From the NCBI GenBank assembly GCA_940337035.1, contig CALNHX010003561.1, positions 62,001-126,000 of the forward strand: a DNA stretch of 64,000 nucleotides. The letters are read 5' to 3'. Position 1 is the first letter of the stretch. Every line of letters begins with the position of its first letter. The notes beneath the pieces are model-generated. The model did not search any database, was not told where the DNA came from, and saw only the letters and a list, made by a program, of their open reading frames with translations. The translations under genes were made by a program, and so were the position numbers. Source of the stretch: Agriotes lineatus (Eukaryota; Arthropoda; Insecta; Coleoptera; Elateridae). Of the stretch, positions 11,667 to 22,721 are shown piece after piece.

Positions 11667-12440
11667 ATGGTAAATACGCGAACAACCGGCGGGACCTCAG
11701 GCGAAGGTGATGGCGGGGACTCAAATCGCTTTGAAACTATTCTTCAGAGATTGGATAAGATTGTGCAGTCGCAAGACACCATATTAGAGGAACAAAAACG
11801 ATTAGCCACGGCGATGCTAGCTTGCCAAACCGATATCGCTGATATCAATCGTACGGTGGATAATCTCGCGACTAAATCAGAAGAATGTAATGATAATATT
11901 GAGAAATTGCGAAGTGCAAATCTCAAATTAGAAAAGCAACTACTGGAATGCAAGACCGAACTACACGATATGCAACAATATCATAGGCGTAATACATTAG
12001 AAATAGTGGGAGTGCCAAAATTTCCTAATGAAAATATAATTAGCTTAATTCAGGCTATCGGGGAATGTGTTAATTTTGCTCTAACAACAGATATGATTGA
12101 TGCAGCGCACAGGTTGAAGCAATATGGTGATCGACATCCGAATATAATTGTGAAATTTGTTAGAAGGGTCGATAGAGATGAATTTCTACGCAAATTTAAA
12201 ATTAAAAGAGGCATCTCTTTATCTGATCTAAAATTAACCATGGATGGGCGAGTTTACATCAGGGAATCATTAACGCCGCAAAATAGAAAGCTTTTTTCTT
12301 CCGCACTGGATGTGAAGAAGAAATACAACTATAAATATCTCTGGACACATTATGGTCAAGTGTTTCTGCGAAAGACAGATGGTGATAGTGTTAAAGCCAT
12401 TTCAAGTATGACCGATATAGAAAAACTATCTTCAACCTAA
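11667..12440 (+). CDS. LINE ORF1 protein (coiled coil plus RRM-like/Transposase_22 type)
   Basis: The 257-aa protein starts at the first ATG (context GCCATGG). Residues about 18-100 are heptad-rich and predicted coiled coil (ILEEQKRLATAML, then a long L/K/E region). Residues about 103-165 form an RRM-like block beginning YHRRNTLEIVGVP, and residues about 166-230 a basic C-terminal domain ending near YLWTHYGQVFLR. This is the architecture of L1/CR1-type ORF1 RNA chaperones, which coat LINE RNA in RNPs. A related but broken ORF1 fragment lies at 40400-39905. Confidence 0.8.
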   Translation: MVNTRTTGGTSGEGDGGDSNRFETILQRLDKIVQSQDTILEEQKRLATAMLACQTDIADINRTVDNLATKSEECNDNIEKLRSANLKLEKQLLECKTELHDMQQYHRRNTLEIVGVPKFPNENIISLIQAIGECVNFALTTDMIDAAHRLKQYGDRHPNIIVKFVRRVDRDEFLRKFKIKRGISLSDLKLTMDGRVYIRESLTPQNRKLFSSALDVKKKYNYKYLWTHYGQVFLRKTDGDSVKAISSMTDIEKLSST

Positions 12441-12689
12441 TGTGGTTAAAAACAATGGAAGGTACTGTCTACTATGTTTGTATTTTGTGTCAGTTTATTA
12501 TTAATTTCATGTTGCGTATACGGGTGCCAAAGTTTGTTTATATTCGTTCTTTCATAAAATTTATGTTGTCAACATACCAACATAGTTTCTGTTTATTTTT
12601 TCGGTGTGTAAATAATTATGTGCCCATTTTGCACTGTATTTTAAAATTTTTTTGTAAATGTTATATTATTTTATTTTTCTTTAGGAGTT

Positions 12690-15551
12690 ATGGTTGATAA
12701 TCAAATATCTATATATTATCAAAATGTGCGCAGTGTCCGCCGTCGCACGCAGATAACTTTGGAAAACGTAATGGCATCCAATTATGATATTATTGCCTTT
12801 ACGGAAAGTTGGCTAACACCGGGAATACATGATAGGGAGATTTTTGATGAAAGATATATAGTTTACCGTAAGGACAGGTCGGCTGATCAAACAGGTAAGG
12901 AAAAAGGTGGAGGTGTGGTGTTGGCGATTAATGCAAACTTTCTTTCTACTCGCATTACATCACTTGAGACAAATTACATTGATTGTTTATGGGTGAAAAT
13001 AACAAACTGTAAACATGTTTCATTGTATCTGTGCCTTGTTTATTTTGAACCCAAATCTAATCAAGACAAATATCTCAGGCTTTTTAAAAAATTTGAAGAA
13101 TATGTGCGCCCGCCCAATAGCAAGGTCATTTTATTAGGAGATTTTAACTTACAAATTTACGGGAATGGGTATGATTTAGTACATGGAGATGTAATCTGTA
13201 GACATTTATCGAACTTTTTAGAGTTCAGTGGGTTAACAATGGTTAATAATATTCTTAACGCAAGACACAAAACATTAGATCTGGTTATAACTGATCTTGC
13301 AGAAATCTCTGTACAGTTGGCCGATTTTAATTTAGTTAAAGTAGACAATGATCACCCTCCATTGCAATTAGATATTCCTCTAAGTATAGACACTAAAAGA
13401 AATATAAAAAATGAGTATAAAAACACAAGTGCTAACAGTTCTTATGATTTCAGAAAAGCTAATTTTGAAGGAATGTATAGAGAAATGGCGGTTGTTAACT
13501 GGGACTTCATTGATACTTTTAGTGACGTTAATTTAGCAGTAGAGTGGTTCTACGGAATGCTGTACTCTGTTCTTGACAAATATGTCCCAAAGTATCAGAA
13601 TAGGAAAAACAAATTCCCATATTGGTTCTCTAGGGAACTTATTAACTTAATAAAGAGAAAAGATAAATATAGGAAAAAGTACAAAGCCTCGGGAAATGTT
13701 AATGATTTACATTCTTTTAAGGAGTTACGCAGAGAAGTTAAACGGGAATTATCTAACGCGCATAGACGATTTATTGATGGGGTAGAAAATGACATCTGTG
13801 CAAATCCTAACAAATTTTGGAGTTACGTGACTGCAAAACAAAAATCTTCTAACACTAATAATCCTCTAATGTATCAAAATAAAGTTTTAGATTCGTTTAA
13901 CTTAATTACTGAGGGTTTTGCCAGTTACTTTGAATCCGTACACTCCGATCCTGAAACATTTCAATTTGAAGACGTATTACAATCTGAGACGATGAATGGT
14001 GTCTCTTGCTATGATTTTTCAATAATATCAGTAACTGATGTAAGGAAAGCCATTAAAAAATTAAAAAATAAACGGTCTTGTGGTCCAGATTTATTACCTG
14101 CATATTTATTTAAGGGCCTTGCTGAATTCTTAGCTTACCCACTGTGTCAAATATTTAATTTATCCATAAAGACAAATACTTTTCCTGATAGCTGGAAGAT
14201 TTCCAAAGTTACACCAATTTTTAAAAGTGGGGATAGAGATATGGTAGTTAACTACAGACCAATTGCATTAATCTCAGTACCAGCAAAAGTATTTGAATCC
14301 TTAATATATGATGAAATCTGGAATCACTTCAGACACTACCTAATAATTGAGCAGCATGGGTTCACCCCTAAGAGATCTATTGTATCAAATCTTCTAAATT
14401 ATGTTGAAGAAATATCAGAAGTGTTGGATAAAAATAAACAAGTGGACTGTATATACACAGATTATCAAAAAGCCTTTGATAGAGTATGTCATTTTAGATT
14501 ACTCAAAAAACTAAATTTTTACGGTTTTTCAGAAAATGTTATTAAGCTTATTTCTACTTACCTGTTGGGCAGGCCACAATATGTATATTATAAGCAAGCC
14601 TCATCAGAGAAATTTATTGCATTGTCAGGGGTACCGCAAGGATCCAAGCTTGGACCACTGCTATTTTTAATTTTTATTAACGATATTGGAAACGTAATCA
14701 CTGGAGCCAGATATCTACTCTATGCGGATGACCTCAAAATATACAAGACAGTCAATGATATCAATGATTGCCACGAACTACAACGTAATTTTAACAATGT
14801 ACTGCAGTGGAACGAAAGAAACAAACTGTTTTTTCATCCACAGAAATGTAAAGTTATGTCTTTTTATAGAAAGAAATTGCCAACGCCATATCATTACCTA
14901 ATTAACGGGAAAACTTTAGAAAGAATAGAACATGTGACTGACCTGGGAATTAGGTTTGATAAAGAATTAAAGTTCAATGATCATATTTTAGAAATGGTTA
15001 AAAGATCCTATCGCTCTCTCGGGTTGATTATAAGATTTGGTTTCGAATTTAGAAATAACTCAACGTTAATTTTATTATACCAATCTATAGTGAGGTCCAA
15101 ATTAGAATACGCAACATTGATATGGAATCCATCACACAATTATCTCAGTGATCTAATAGAACGAATTCAGAAAAAAATTGTGAGATATTTGTACTATAAA
15201 GAGCATAACATTTATCCTATTTTGATACCATATTTTGAATTGTTACCGCTATATGAATTTAAATCATTAAAAAGCAGACGGGATTTCAATGGTCTAGTGT
15301 ACATATACAAATTAATGAATAATATGGTAGATGACTCCAAAAGTTTATCTAAAATTGGTTTTTACATTCCACCGGTTCACATTAGAACTCGTACACTGTT
15401 TCATCAAAACTTTGCTCGTACTTCTCATTATTATAATTCACCTATAAATCGGATACTTCGACTATATAACGCGAAGGCTAACACTGTTGATATATTCTGC
15501 ACAGGTGGTTTAGCTAGCTTTACACTATGCTGCTCTGGATTAGATATTTGA
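12690..15551 (+). CDS. LINE ORF2: APE endonuclease and reverse transcriptase
   Basis: The 953-aa protein has an apurinic-type endonuclease at the N-terminus (N in IYYQNVRSV near residue 11, catalytic E39 in FTESWL, GDFN at 150-153, NDHPPL near 224). The reverse transcriptase follows, with D591 in YTDYQKAFD, GVPQG at 647-651 and the YADD active site at 678-681. A C-terminal region contains LEYATLIWNP. All catalytic residues are present and there are no stops. It would nick target DNA and prime cDNA synthesis (target-primed reverse transcription). Confidence 0.9.
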   Translation: MVDNQISIYYQNVRSVRRRTQITLENVMASNYDIIAFTESWLTPGIHDREIFDERYIVYRKDRSADQTGKEKGGGVVLAINANFLSTRITSLETNYIDCLWVKITNCKHVSLYLCLVYFEPKSNQDKYLRLFKKFEEYVRPPNSKVILLGDFNLQIYGNGYDLVHGDVICRHLSNFLEFSGLTMVNNILNARHKTLDLVITDLAEISVQLADFNLVKVDNDHPPLQLDIPLSIDTKRNIKNEYKNTSANSSYDFRKANFEGMYREMAVVNWDFIDTFSDVNLAVEWFYGMLYSVLDKYVPKYQNRKNKFPYWFSRELINLIKRKDKYRKKYKASGNVNDLHSFKELRREVKRELSNAHRRFIDGVENDICANPNKFWSYVTAKQKSSNTNNPLMYQNKVLDSFNLITEGFASYFESVHSDPETFQFEDVLQSETMNGVSCYDFSIISVTDVRKAIKKLKNKRSCGPDLLPAYLFKGLAEFLAYPLCQIFNLSIKTNTFPDSWKISKVTPIFKSGDRDMVVNYRPIALISVPAKVFESLIYDEIWNHFRHYLIIEQHGFTPKRSIVSNLLNYVEEISEVLDKNKQVDCIYTDYQKAFDRVCHFRLLKKLNFYGFSENVIKLISTYLLGRPQYVYYKQASSEKFIALSGVPQGSKLGPLLFLIFINDIGNVITGARYLLYADDLKIYKTVNDINDCHELQRNFNNVLQWNERNKLFFHPQKCKVMSFYRKKLPTPYHYLINGKTLERIEHVTDLGIRFDKELKFNDHILEMVKRSYRSLGLIIRFGFEFRNNSTLILLYQSIVRSKLEYATLIWNPSHNYLSDLIERIQKKIVRYLYYKEHNIYPILIPYFELLPLYEFKSLKSRRDFNGLVYIYKLMNNMVDDSKSLSKIGFYIPPVHIRTRTLFHQNFARTSHYYNSPINRILRLYNAKANTVDIFCTGGLASFTLCCSGLDI

Positions 15552-16119
15552 TTTTCAGTTGTGGCTCCCCGTTCTTTCACCTAATAATAGTTATAATTTA
15601 AAAAACTAAGGTGTGATCGGGGATTATTTTCATCTAGTGTGGCCGTGGAGTGCTTGTACCAAACATTTTTTTTTTCTTTTAAGTGAGTTATGGTTACATT
15701 CAAGAATTGGGAGCGTTCCGTGGCCCTGCTGGATGGGAGTAGTTTTTGATCATACCATATAAATATATGCCATTTTCATTAATTTTTTTTTTTTTAATTT
15801 TCAAGCTACAATGTAATAGGGCTCTTCAGCCTGTTTTGTAGCCGTACATAAATAAATAAATAAATAATAAATCCACCTTTTGTATTGCAGTCGGCTTATT
15901 TGTTAATACCTTGTTGAAGTAAACCCTTTTTGTCGCTTCTGCGTCAATTTGAAAAAAAGCAGCATATAATGCAAAATAATTGAGTTTAGACATTTAAAAT
16001 AAAAAAAATTTTAATTAGATCATACAATTTGTTGTAACTTAAAAATAAATATAAACATGGTTGTTAATAAAATTTGATACAGAAGAATACTAATTAATGA
16101 ATTTCTTTTTTGGTTTTGA

Positions 16120-17407
16120 TTATTCACTGTAATTATTGTCCTCTTCGCTATTATCATCAGAATCCTCATAATTTATATTTATAATAATGGGTTCTATATC
16201 GTCCATCACACGGTCGATTTCCCACATTTTGTCTTCTGTTTTTATTACATGGCTTATATAGTTTTGCCATTTCTCTGGTGTGATTCGCTCATAAGATTCG
16301 CAAATTAGATTGCGTACCTTTTGACCTCACTCCAAACCAGTTCAATCGGATTTAATTCGCAGTGGTAGGGTGGGAGCCTTAGAATCTTAACATTCTTCCG
16401 ATTTGCAATTTCTTTAATTTTATACCCACTATAATTTATTTTGAATGTATTCACCACTTGAAGCAATTCGCTTTTTAGATAGTCTTCGTCATAATGTAAA
16501 TCTTTCAATCGAAGCCATTCTTGAATCTCTTCTTTTTTTGAAGAGGTGTTGGGGATTTTTTCTAATTTTCTGCTATGATAAGAAGCATTGTCCATTACCA
16601 CAACACTTCTTTCTGGAAAATTCTGACATAAATCATTCTCAAACCACGCTTCAAACAAAGGCCCATCCATTTCATCGTGGTAGTCTTGGGTATTTTTTTT
16701 GCCAAAAAAGTCATCTCTATCCCCGCAACAAATCCATTTGCACATCCTGCGTGCAACAGGACAAATCGTGGACCACGAGCTGTAGGTGCTTTCAAACCCG
16801 TTGTGAGTCCACGGTTAAATGCATCTCGATGCGATTTTATAGATGAATCTATCCATTCCTTTGAGAAACTGTGTCCGACATTCACCCACGATTCATCTAA
16901 ATACACAATATTGTAGCCTGATTCACGATATTTACGAATTTGACGTAAATACCGATGGCGCCACGAAATGATTTCATCTTTTTCGATCAAAACTGAATTT
17001 CTACCACGTCTCACATACGCAAAATCCATATCATGCAGTAAACGGAACAATGTGGACCGCGAAAAATTGAGCAAATCCTCGTCGCCATTTACAGTACTTA
17101 ACATTGCGTTTATTGTACGGATACCACATCTAACTCCTTCATCGTAATTTATTTCGCGGCATAAACTAGTTTTACGCTTTTGAGCCCTTTCCTTTGGAGG
17201 TTGTACCCCAACGAGTGTATTCCACTCAGCTCGCATTTTATAAAGTACTCTTTCTGAAAAGCCGCTCATATCAGACACTTTTTTTATAACACTTGAAAAT
17301 GATTCTTGGTTTTCGTGCTGTGAATGATAATTTATAAGATTCATCACAATCTGCTTTTCGGACACGCCGAGAGCTTTTCCACGTTTCCATTTCACAATTT
17401 CAGCCAT
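16120..17407 (-). pseudogene. Tc1/IS630-like DDE transposase with two one-base frameshifts
   Basis: The start is placed at ATG 17407 (MAEIVKWKRG). An N-terminal helix-turn-helix is followed by the first catalytic Asp in VYLDESW, the second in VVVMDNASYH and the Glu in ELVWSEV, preceded by LNPI. The reading frame changes at an A8 run (16693-16700 on the plus strand) and again at an A4 run near 16316-16319. One extra A at each place would keep the frame. The coding frame then continues past the TAA at 16305 to a stop at 16120-16122, with a C-terminus ending in an acidic tail. No clear TIRs were found. It is either a recent pseudogene or affected by homopolymer errors. Confidence 0.75.
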
Positions 17408-17929
17408 TCCACAAATAAATATCAAAATTAACAATAACAATCAAAGTAATTTCAATGCTGAAGAACAGATAAATACTGATTATTGCATACAAGGAGATTT
17501 CTTATATATAATAACTATAATGACCTGATTAACCTAATTACCTACCTATTATTCCTCATATATTAAGTTAGTAATTAAGTACATTGCAGTTATGATAAAT
17601 ACTAATTATTTATCTATTACGATGTTTATTATTTACATTCCAAGCATAATTACCTATCTATTATTACTGATATATTAAGTTATATTGCACTTATAATTCA
17701 ATAACTATTTCAGATTACCATCAGAAAGTAATAACTATTACCTTAATTTGTATTATCCTTTACCTATACCTGCCTTTCCCAGCTTACACGAAGATTTAAA
17801 ATTTCTTTGAGTATACCTGAGTGCGGTCTACAAGCGGCAACGCAGCAGGCGAAGTTTGCCTTTAAATAACATTGTCGTATGTTCTCTGTACTGCATAGTC
17901 AGAGTGAAACGAGCTATAGGCCATTTTGC

Positions 17930-18410
17930 CGAATGGCCAAAGTGCCGAATAGATGTGCAGTCGGCATCTTGGGTTAAATATAAATTTTGATTAGCGTTCG
18001 GCTCCGACGCTTACCTCACGAACGATGTGACGACGGTCAGCGCCGTTCAGCGTTTTGGACACGGCCGGCAGATTAGGAGTCGGCGTTTTGGACATAGTCA
18101 GCAGAATGGCAGTCGGCGTTTTGGACATAGTCGGCGGAATGGCAGTAACCGTTTTGGTTGAGTTATCGGTTCTGCGTTTTGGACAGTCCACATTTTACCG
18201 AATGGCCAAAGTGCCGACTACATCTGCAGTCGGCGTTTTGGACCAAATAAAATTTTTGATTTATATTCGGCTCCGACGCCGAGCCCACGAATGACGTGAG
18301 ATCAGTTGGCGTCGTTCAGCGTTTTGGACGCGGTAGGCAGAATGGCAGTCGGCGTTTTGGACGAATTATCGGGTCGGCGTTTTGGGCATTCGGCGTTTTG
18401 GGCAGCCCCC
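17930..18410. repeat. Minisatellite with GTCGGCGTTTTGG motif and ~267-bp higher-order repeat
   Basis: Units of about 33 bp are built around GTCGGCGTTTTGGACATAG. A larger block starting GAATGGCCAAAGTGCCGA near 17933 recurs near 18200, about 267 bp later. Isolated copies of the motif occur at 11236-11325. A 30-bp stretch at 17890-17920 is exactly inverted at 11346-11376. The short open frames here are repeat translations. Confidence 0.7.
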
Positions 18411-18429
18411 AGAAGAACTTTTGCCACTC

Positions 18430-18798
18430 TTGTCCTATACAGCCACCCGCACTGTTTTGGGCCGTCAAGTTCGTCCAAGGTATCTGCAACTTGACCACCA
18501 CAAAGACAGAATCTGCACGGTTGCCAATGGCGAACAATGTCACAATATAGAAAAGCTCACCGTATCTATCGTTTTTAGGAACCGCACTAAAATAATCCAC
18601 GTTCTTGTTATACCGACTTTGCCCCAGACTCTCATATTAGGCACTGATTCTTGGAGGAAGATGGACATTGTACCGAATTTTCCTGATGGGGAATTGACTT
18701 TTTCTGGTGGAGAACAAGTTTGGTTCTCAACGGAAAGGGGCCTTAGTTTCCCATTAATTTATTTTAGTGCTATTGCGCATTGGAGCGTTCAGCCGTGA
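18430..18798 (+). pseudogene. Gypsy-type retropepsin fragment
   Basis: The translation contains a retroviral-type aspartyl protease C-terminal half, including LILGTDSWRKMDIVP, a common Ty3/gypsy form. The position of the DTGA active site reads SYTA, so the catalytic Asp is missing. No gag, RT or integrase is adjacent. It is a truncated relic of an LTR retrotransposon directly following the minisatellite. Confidence 0.6.
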
Positions 18799-19265
18799 CG
18801 TATTCTTACCTTATTTTTGAACATGAAAGCTCGAGTGTTCGTTTATCGATAATATTAAAATACACCTGCATACAGAAGTAGTACATGCCAACAGTGTTGC
18901 TTACAACATCTGAACCGCATTTTGAGGAAACGTTTTCATTCAGACCGACTGGAAATATTCTAAACAATTAAATGTGTAAGTCATAATTATATCATTATTA
19001 ATTTTTATGTTAGTGTTCGTTTTCAAGCTTCAAATTGATACATAACCTTGTTCACACTAAATACCTTTTTGTCCTAATTATACGATTTAATATCTTCAGT
19101 ACATTAGATTTTTTTTAAACTATGCATCGTGACTTGGTAAATTAAATATGTGAAATCGACGATTAAGTCAGTTGAGCAATATAACCCGATATAAACAACT
19201 TAATTACTTAATAGATAATGGAATAACATTACTGTAATCTCCTATATTTTGGTTATGTTCTATAT

Positions 19266-19308
19266 TTTATAAGGTCGCCAATTTACTACTTATCATCTGC
19301 ATCCAGTT
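19266..19308 (+). promoter_or_regulatory. Possible TATA box and initiator of the carboxylesterase
   Basis: TTTATAAGG (19266-19274) lies about 30-37 bp before CATCCAGTTT, which is initiator-like, and 55 bp before the ATG at 19329. This is suggestive only. AT-rich DNA makes chance TATA matches common. Confidence 0.3.
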
Positions 19309-19328
19309 TCTAAATTTATTTCTCAGTG

Positions 19329-19386
19329 ATGTTTCAAGCAACAATGTGGTCTCCCTGCACAAGTATTACTTTTATGTTGTTACTTG
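19329..19386 (+). CDS. Carboxylesterase exon 1 (signal peptide)
   Basis: The ATG at 19329 opens 19 codons and one extra base before a consensus donor G|GTAAGT. The peptide, with a second in-frame Met at 19344, has a hydrophobic core (SITFMLLL) typical of a secretory signal. The single leftover G plus the CT that begins exon 2 at 44431 makes an Ala codon in frame, giving a cleavage region of small residues (ASSLG). An early intron just after the signal peptide is usual in insect carboxylesterases. The two exons are paired by phase, splice sites and biology; transcript data would settle it. Confidence 0.75.
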
Positions 19387-20036
19387 GTAAGTTTATCTTT
19401 CAACATCTCCAAAATAGTTATTAAGTCTACTATTGTTAATATACTGTAAATGTATTAAAACTCAAGAGATTTCTAAAGTACTGGTTAGTGATAGCACCTG
19501 TTATTTAATTTAAAAATAGATATATAGATGAGAAAAACCAAATAAACAGCTACTCAAATATTTAGAAAAATATCAATGAAATTTGGAACCCGTTAATAAA
19601 TAACTAGTCACTGAATTTTACTATATATTTCTGATCTATCAATCTCGGCGTCAGCACTTGTGACTTGATGCTATTACTTAGAAAGTTTACATTTTAGATG
19701 TCTAAGTTAGTTGTTATCACTGCGCCCTAGAATCAATTTATGTATAGTTAGTTTGCTGCTACGAACCCTATGGTGAATTTACATTTTAAAAATTCGAAAA
19801 TGTTTATGAATTTCTGTGTAAGTTTGATTATTTTGTGAAAGAGATTAAGCTTCGTGCTATTTATTGGGTATTTGGCCACACTGGAAAACTTTTTTTTTTT
19901 ACTCCAAGAATAATTTACAACTGTCTGTGAGACATCTAGTAAATGTAGTAACAGAACATAACTAAAACAGTAACATGCAGGCAGTCATCCATTGAGTCAT
20001 GCCTCTAAGAGTTGACATCTTAACTAAAGATTTATT

Positions 20037-22721
20037 CTAATCATTGTCCCTAAACCTGTTTGGAATGTCTGTAGGCTTAAATCGCTTGAGCCTGCGAGTG
20101 TCACTGCCTTCACTAAGAAGTCTACGCGCTAACACATTTGGGTGCACTGCCAGTTTATCACTATAAACCTCACTAAACTTTCTAGCTTCTTCTTTCACAG
20201 TAGGTATGGATAGATCTCTTCTAAGTATAACATTGGTGACGCACCAAGGTGCATTTGTAATGACTCGTAAAACCTTCTCAATATTGGAATTTGCTGCTGT
20301 ACCCCACAGCTGTATATCATATGTCCATATGGGTTTCAATTTTGTTTTGTATATTAGTAGTTTATTTTCTAGGGTTAACTGAGATTTTCTGCCTATTAGC
20401 CAATACAGTTGTTTGAGTTTTATGTTTAGATGCTTCTTCTTGTTATCAATGTGTGGCCTCCACGTTAGCCTTCAGTCCAACGTTATACCTAAGTATTTAA
20501 CTTGAGTAGCTTGAGGTACAGTTTGACCGTTTAGGACTATTGGCGGACAGGTAGGTCTTTTCGTTGTAAACGTTACGTGCATTGATTTCTGTTCGTTCAC
20601 TCTTATTCTCCAGGTATTGAGCCAGTTTTGGATGTCATTTATGTTTTCTTGCAAAATGATAGACGCTACTGTTGGGTCTTTATGAGATGCCATTACGACA
20701 GTATCGTCTGCATATGTTGCCACGACTGTATTTTGGTGCAATGGTAGATCAGCTGTATAAAGTAAGTACATGATTGGTCCTAGGATGCTCCCTTGTGGCA
20801 CACCCGATTTTATAGGTTTTAGGCTAGTCTGTTCGTCTTCATACTTGGTACAGAAGCATCTGTCTTCTAAATAAGATTTCAGGAGGTGAAATATGTTGTG
20901 CGGTAATTGATGTTTAATTTTGTATAGAATTCCTGGATGCCAAACCTTGTCAAAGGCTTGCGACACGTCGATGAAAATAGCTGAGCAAAATCTACCTTCT
21001 TCTATATCAGAATTTATTTGTCTAACTACACGGTGCACTTGCTCTATGGTTCCATGCTGATTCCTAAATCCGAATTGATGTTCAGGGATTAAGTGTCGTT
21101 TCTCTAATATTGGTTTAATTCTTTTAAGTAATAACTTTTCAAGCACTTTTGACAAGACTGGCAACAGGCTTATAGGTCTATAAGAGGCTACATTTTCAGG
21201 GTCTTTACCAGGCTTGGCTATGAGGATAATTTGGGCTATTTTCCAATATGCTGGAAAATATTCTAATCTTATAGCCGCATTGAAAAGTGAGGTTATATTG
21301 CGTACAGTATTATCTGGGAGTTCCTTAAGTATTTTGCCTGTGATTAGGTCCCATCCCGGTGCCTTTTTTTCATTTAGATCATTGGCTATTAATTGTTTCA
21401 CTTCCCTTATTTTTATCTTCTTGACCGGAAATTCCATTTGAATGGGAGACTCAAGAAAATTGTGGATTTGTTCTTCTTCTTCTACCGGTATTAGTCTAGG
21501 ATGAGGTGTAAATGTTTTTTCTAGATGCTCTGAAAAAGCTTCAGCTTTTTCTTTACTTGTTCTGGCCCACTTGCCGTGAGCGAGTTTCAATGCAGGCTTG
21601 TACTGTTGAGGTTGTTTGATGTTTTTAGTTGCCTGCCACAATGAGTAGTTTGTATCCTTAGTGGCCGATAGTCCTTGTAGATATTTTTGTATGTGCGTAT
21701 TTCTTTCTTCTTCTAGAATTTGTTTTAGTTCTTTTGTCGCTTTATTCAATTTCGTTTTATCACGCGGGGATCTTGTTTGTTGCCACTGTTTTCTTAATTT
21801 TCTTTTTTCTAGTATTTTTGTTTTAACATTGTCTGTGCAGGTTTTTTGCTGCATTTTAACATCTTCTAAAGGAGTGGCTTCCCATGCGGCTTCTTGTATA
21901 GTTTGTGTCAGCGTGTCTATTGCTATATCTAATTCGTTTTTATTTTTAAGAGATGGATTAAAGTGATAATTATTCATTATGTCTCTAAATAGCTCCCAGT
22001 TTGTTTTATTAGTATGCAGTCTAGGAGGTTTGGGTTTTTGTATAATGTTTGCGCTCAGAGTAACAATTAAGGGGGAGTGATCGGATGATAGGTCTAAATT
22101 TGATTTTATATCTAAGTGTGTAGCGGGTATACCTTTCGTTATACAGAAGTCGATGACGTCAGGTACTCTTCGTCTATCTGCGGGCCAATAAGTTGGTTCA
22201 CCCGTTGACAGTGGTGTTAAATTTTTGCATTGCATGGCTAGATATAACTGCTTTCCTTTTGGCGTTGGTACATTTGTTCTAGAACCCCACCAAGGATGTT
22301 TAGCGTTGAAGTCGCCTCCGCTGATGAATCGGTTTCCCAAAGTTTGAAAATATTGTAGGTATTGTTCCTTTTTGATGATGTGCTTTGGTGGAGAATACAC
22401 AGCAGATAATACAATAGGTTCAACATGGTCTTGTATTGTGACGGTAGTCGCTTGTAAAAAGTCTTCTGAGAAACTTTCATTTGCGTGGTGTTTTATAGAG
22501 TTTTTTATTATTATAGCTGTGCCTCCATGGGCTTTGCCATCAGGGTGTGCGGTGTCGTATATGGAGAACCCTGGTATACGTAAATAACTCTTTTGTGTAA
22601 AATGGGTTTCAGAGATAAACATAACATCCAAGTTTTGTAGCATTAAAAATGTTTTTAATTCTTGGCTTCTTTGAGCCAAGCCGTTAGCGTTCCAGACTCC
22701 TATTTTTATTAAATTAGCCAT
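20037..22721 (-). pseudogene. Jockey ORF2 (endonuclease-RT) with one in-frame TGA
   Basis: The frame is 895 codons from ATG 22721 to the stop at 20037, interrupted only by TGA at 20474-20472 (codon 750), where relatives have Arg or Lys before RLTW. CGA to TGA by CpG deamination explains it. The endonuclease has GDFNAKHPWWG and SDHSPL. The RT has FIDVSQAFDKVWH, GVPQGSILGP and TYADDTVV. The stop falls after the RT palm, so a shortened protein would still hold EN and RT. ORF2 starts inside ORF1 (ATGGCTAA), suggesting reinitiation. Confidence 0.85.

Larger units (their letters stand above)
11666..15871 (+). mobile_element. CR1-like non-LTR retrotransposon with both ORFs open
   Basis: The element has ORF1 (11667-12440), a 249-bp spacer, ORF2 (12690-15551), a 3' UTR of about 300 bp and a 3' tail of AAATA units at 15848-15871. 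The 5' UTR lies somewhere in 11380-11666; its start is not defined. No clear target-site duplication was found. A microsatellite tail instead of poly(A) and a coiled-coil ORF1 fit the CR1/L2-related group better than Jockey. Both ORFs are uninterrupted, so this may be a young or still competent copy. Confidence 0.8.
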
